Positions 61,570 to 64,000 of a stretch of 64,000 nucleotides of DNA are shown here, in pieces. The position numbers were made by a program, and so were the translations under genes. Every line of letters begins with the position of its first letter. Within the stretch, counting starts at the first letter, position 1. This stretch comes from Boudabousia liubingyangii (GTDB taxonomy: Bacteria > Actinomycetota > Actinomycetes > Actinomycetales > Actinomycetaceae), in NCBI RefSeq assembly GCF_001907245.1, contig NZ_MQSU01000001.1, positions 456,224 to 520,223 of the forward strand, read 5' to 3'. The notes beneath the pieces are model-generated. The model saw only the letters and a program-made list of their open reading frames with translations. It had not been told where the DNA came from and did no database searches.

Positions 61570-61612
61570 AAATCCCCGTAACCACAGGTAATTCCTGTAC
61601 TTACGGGGATTT
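61570..61612 (-). terminator. Terminator of the cyclophilin-rhomboid transcript
   Basis: AAATCCCCGTAA (61570-61581) pairs with TTACGGGGATTT (61601-61612), with an inner ACAGG/CCTGT stem. On the minus strand it is followed by a short T-containing tract. Confidence 0.8.
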
Positions 61613-61658
61613 CCACAAATTGTTTATAAGCGGGCGGTTCCAAAACCGTAGCTGGGCC

Positions 61659-62411
61659 TCAAATAATGAAGCTCTGATACATGTACCAGTGTCCAAAAAT
61701 CAAGAGCGCAGTCAGGACCGTCGTGGCCGCAATCTGGTAGGTACGACGGACATTGGTTTGTTTCCATCGTGGCCACAGAACTACCGCCGTGTACAAAATG
61801 CCCGCCAGCGCCCCACCTAGGTGACCTTCCCATGAGATTCCAGGATAAATAATGCCGGAGACCACGTTAATGATCAGCAGTACTAGGATGGGTAGGACCT
61901 GGGTGTCTAGACGTCGATAAATGACCAAGAGGGCACCGAATAGGCCCATGATGGCGCCGGAGGCACCAGCGGTGTAGCTGGGTTGACTCCAGTGGTGCAA
62001 CTGAGCGAATTCGACGAATACCGATGCACCTAGCGAGCAAAAGAGATAGAGCGCCAAGAAGTGGGTTGAACCCAGCATTTTTTCCAGCACGGTACCAACC
62101 AGGTAGAGGCAGTACATATTGAGCAGGATATGGGCTAACCCGAAGTGCATGAAGGCACTGGTTAATAGCCGCCAGGGTTCTAAGTAGGCCACGCCCGGGG
62201 CTAGCCAGAAAGGTTCTAGTGTATTAGGGGCAATGGCGTAAATAACCGCGAAAAAGAGGCAGATTCCCATAATGACCGTAGTCACGGGGGTCTCCCAAAG
62301 CTGGGTCAAAGCCGGGTGTCGCAGGCTATTGGGACGTCGAAAGTTCCCCTGCTGGTTAGCACCGGCAGGGGAACTTTCGTGATTAAAACTCGGATTATAC
62401 GGAGTAGTCAA
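61659..62411 (-). CDS. Rhomboid family intramembrane serine protease
   Basis: A 250-residue protein with a polar N-terminus and six to seven membrane helices. The catalytic Ser151 is in AGASGAIMG and His197 in EGHLGGALAG. HFGLAHILLNMY matches the conserved first-half motif. It cleaves membrane proteins within the bilayer. The start is TTG 62411, eight bases after the cyclophilin stop, as in the ppiA-rhomboid pair of mycobacteria. Confidence 0.93.
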   Translation of the reverse strand: MTTPYNPSFNHESSPAGANQQGNFRRPNSLRHPALTQLWETPVTTVIMGICLFFAVIYAIAPNTLEPFWLAPGVAYLEPWRLLTSAFMHFGLAHILLNMYCLYLVGTVLEKMLGSTHFLALYLFCSLGASVFVEFAQLHHWSQPSYTAGASGAIMGLFGALLVIYRRLDTQVLPILVLLIINVVSGIIYPGISWEGHLGGALAGILYTAVVLWPRWKQTNVRRTYQIAATTVLTALLIFGHWYMYQSFII

Positions 62412-62419
62412 GATTGGTT

Positions 62420-62938
62420 TCAGTCTTCGACTACAACGGTCTCGATGACTACATCCTCTAGGGGACGATCGCGACCATCGGTGGGGGTGGTAGCAATCTT
62501 ATCGACTACTGCCTTGGATTCTTCATCAGCTACGCGACCGAAAATCGTGTGACGACGGTTTAGGTGCGGGGTGGGTACCACGGTAATGAAGAACTGGGAA
62601 CCGTTGGTGCCGGGGCCAGCGTTAGCCATGGCTAGTAGGTAGGGCTCACCGAAGGACAGTTCCGGGTGGAATTCGTCTTCGAAGCGGTATCCGGGGCCAC
62701 CAATACCGACGCCTAGGGGGTCGCCGCCCTGGATCATGAAGCCGTCGATGACACGGTGGAAGATGACGCCGTCGTATAGCGGAGCGGTGGTCTTTTCACC
62801 GGTGCCCGGGTGGGTCCATTCGCGCTTGCCAGTAGCTAGTTCCGTAAAGTTACGGACGGTTACCGGAGCGTGGTTTTCGAATAGTTCGAGGTTGATGTCG
62901 CCAAAATTGGTTTTTAGTGTTGCTTTCATACCTTCCAT
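62420..62938 (-). CDS. ppiA: Cyclophilin-type peptidyl-prolyl isomerase
   Basis: A 172-residue cyclophilin without a signal peptide. Active-site residues lie in [15 protein letters not shown] and [15 protein letters not shown]. It speeds prolyl cis-trans isomerisation. ATG 62938 (MEGMKAT) is listed; ATG 62929 (MKAT) matches many relatives but has GGAAGG too close to serve as a ribosome site. The frame extends to 63010 without support. Confidence 0.93.
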   Translation of the reverse strand: MEGMKATLKTNFGDINLELFENHAPVTVRNFTELATGKREWTHPGTGEKTTAPLYDGVIFHRVIDGFMIQGGDPLGVGIGGPGYRFEDEFHPELSFGEPYLLAMANAGPGTNGSQFFITVVPTPHLNRRHTIFGRVADEESKAVVDKIATTPTDGRDRPLEDVVIETVVVED

Positions 62939-63059
62939 AATGACAGTTTTATGTATTCTCTGCGCGGAAGTAAGGGAGAAAATCATGCGAAGCGAACATT
63001 TTAAAGGCACAATAGTGACATATCAGCTAAATTCAGAGCTGAATCGCAAAGGAGTGAAG

Positions 63060-63809
63060 ATGCTGAAAGAACTTTTGAAGTCAGTACGTAAGAATGACTT
63101 GGTTAAATCTGCCGAAAAGGCCGCCAAGCAGACCGCCCAGCAAGCTAAGCAGCTAGATACTGAAGCGCTAACTGAAAATGTTTCAGCTCTTGCTTCTCAG
63201 TTTGCCTCCAAGGCTACCGAGCTAGCCAGCCAGACCCGTGACTGGGCCGCTCCTCGTGCAGAGCAGGCTTGGAAAGAAACCGTTAAGGTTGCCGCCCCGA
63301 AGATTGAAGCCGCTTCCAAGGCTGTTAAGCCCAAGGTTGATGCCGCTCATGAAAAGCTAGTCTCTGACTACCTACCTCGCGTCCAGAAGGCCATGGCTGA
63401 TGCCGCTGCTGCCGCTCAGACCGACGCTCCCCTACGTGAGCGCGCTTCTGATGTTGCCGCTGCCGCTCAGAAGGCACTATCTGAGCCCGTCAAGAAGGGC
63501 CACCCGGTTCTCAAGGGCCTAGGCCTAAGCCTACTAGCTGGCCTAGTTGGCGCTGCCGGTTACGTCCTCTGGCGTCGTAGCCAGCCCGTTGAAGATCCCT
63601 GGGCTGAAGAGTACTGGGCTGACCTAGAAGCTAAGACCGAAAACGTCGACTTCGCTGCCGCAGCTGAAAAGGCTGAAGAGGCTGCCGAAGAAGCAGTTGC
63701 CAACATGGAACTTGACGATCCGAAGGAAGCTGTCAAGGACGCTGCTGAAGCTGTCGAAGACAAGGTCGAGGACGCTAAGGAAGCCGTTAAGGACGCTGTC
63801 GAAAAGTGA
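63060..63809 (+). CDS. Alanine-rich coiled-coil protein with one membrane helix
   Basis: A 249-residue protein. AAAGGAG lies five bases before ATG 63060; the open frame upstream overlaps ppiA and is not real. Residues 10-150 are long amphipathic helices with an apolipoprotein-like Ala/Lys/Glu periodicity. One membrane helix (about 157-173, LGLSLLAGLVGAAGYVLW) follows, then RR and an acidic helix ending in three imperfect repeats of (E/D)AVKDA. It resembles actinobacterial proteins of unknown function placed beside crgA. It may be a division or envelope scaffold. Confidence 0.8.
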   Translation: MLKELLKSVRKNDLVKSAEKAAKQTAQQAKQLDTEALTENVSALASQFASKATELASQTRDWAAPRAEQAWKETVKVAAPKIEAASKAVKPKVDAAHEKLVSDYLPRVQKAMADAAAAAQTDAPLRERASDVAAAAQKALSEPVKKGHPVLKGLGLSLLAGLVGAAGYVLWRRSQPVEDPWAEEYWADLEAKTENVDFAAAAEKAEEAAEEAVANMELDDPKEAVKDAAEAVEDKVEDAKEAVKDAVEK

Positions 63810-63841
63810 GTCCACACTTAGTCGACAAAAAGTAGTTACTT

Positions 63842-63884
63842 AAAGTTTTCCCCGCAACCAACATGGTTGCGGGGAAAACTTTTT
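63842..63884. terminator. Bidirectional terminator
   Basis: AAGTTTTCCCCGCAACC (63843-63859) pairs perfectly with GGTTGCGGGGAAAACTT (63865-63881), with TTTT after it and AAA before it. It serves the coiled-coil gene and probably crgA from the other strand. Confidence 0.92.
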
Positions 63885-63955
63885 ATCAAAATAAGGGGCG
63901 CAGGCTTCCTCGTCCTAAAACCTAAGGTTTAGGGGTGGGGCCTAAAAGCTAGCGT

Positions 63956-64000
63956 CTAGCGCCAACGTAGGACCATCATGAAGCCGGCCATCATGAAACC
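63956..64000 (-). CDS. crgA: C-terminus of cell division protein CrgA (5' end outside window)
   Basis: The minus strand ends in an open frame of 14 codons and a TAG: GFMMAGFMMVLRWR. CrgA proteins end with a second membrane helix and a RW(R/H) tail of this form. The place after pknB and ppiA matches the mycobacterial order. CrgA helps recruit FtsI and other divisome proteins. Only the last helix is visible, so the call depends on synteny. Confidence 0.7.
   Translation of the reverse strand, partial: GFMMAGFMMVLRWR

Noticed and set aside
62736-63059. Upstream extension of the coiled-coil protein frame
   Set aside because: It runs antisense through ppiA, and AAAGGAG marks ATG 63060.
1-64000. 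CRISPR array, prophage, integrase or insertion sequence
   Set aside because: No regularly spaced repeats, transposase or integrase motifs, or flanking target duplications were found on reading through.

Overview
The window looks like an actinomycete chromosome of moderate GC, most likely family Actinomycetaceae or a close relative. The main marker is the cell-wall and division block at 52273-64000: two FHA proteins, PstP phosphatase, FtsW/RodA, PbpA, PknA-like and PknB-like kinases, then rhomboid, cyclophilin and the C-terminus of CrgA. With the adjacent tRNA-Leu this repeats the order known beside gyrA in mycobacteria. Sortase C pili, class Ib nrdHIE, PTS-type dihydroxyacetone kinase and LuxS+Pfs point to a host-associated, fermentative actinobacterium. 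Genus cannot be fixed. Leucine is very often encoded by CTA, and CTAG is unusually common.

Layout. 1-2103: end of an acidic protein and an MFS transporter. 2132-6500 (minus): dhaK-dhaL-dhaM, a MazG-like pyrophosphatase and an RclA-type flavoprotein, tightly packed. 6691-10652 (plus): ASCH protein, YtxH-like protein, ferritin/VIT metal exporter, TRIC-like channel and a secreted HNH nuclease. 10753-15187: S33 peptidase, ThiD-like kinase, and an overlapping sugar-phosphate nucleotidyltransferase/GHMP kinase pair. 15376-18559: dnaB and a MATE pump around a DnaA-box-rich spacer. 18658-22391 (minus): metP, metS, kup. 22504-27549 (minus): sortase-assembled pilus. 28044-41357: two LacI-family regulators around a tandem duplication of a heterodimeric ABC exporter, split by an AT-richer cassette that encodes a 60-residue secreted peptide and another ABC transporter. 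41484-46946: lipoprotein, nrdHIE, sdaA. 47010-49414: luxS, pfs, an ADP-ribosylglycohydrolase. 49478-51875: tRNA-Leu and a PGRP/LGFP amidase. 52273-64000: the division block.

The most unusual region is 28044-41357. In both exporters one subunit has lost Walker A, the Q-loop Gln, the Walker B Asp and the H-loop His but keeps a perfect LSGGQ. Its partner keeps all of those and has lost LSGGQ. Each dimer can therefore build only one ATPase site. Between the copies, a promoter with a perfect -35 drives a peptide-ABC cassette whose permease carries an in-frame TGA. A second theme is a set of three intergenic regions rich in DnaA-box-like nonamers: upstream of dnaB, upstream of nrdHIE, and between the terminators of pknB and the rhomboid gene. 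The last two also share a TGTACACA / CTGTGGA / TACAT-N2-ATGTAA arrangement.

No insertion sequence, prophage, CRISPR array or rRNA was seen. All family assignments come from reading motifs and remembered family features; no database search was run.
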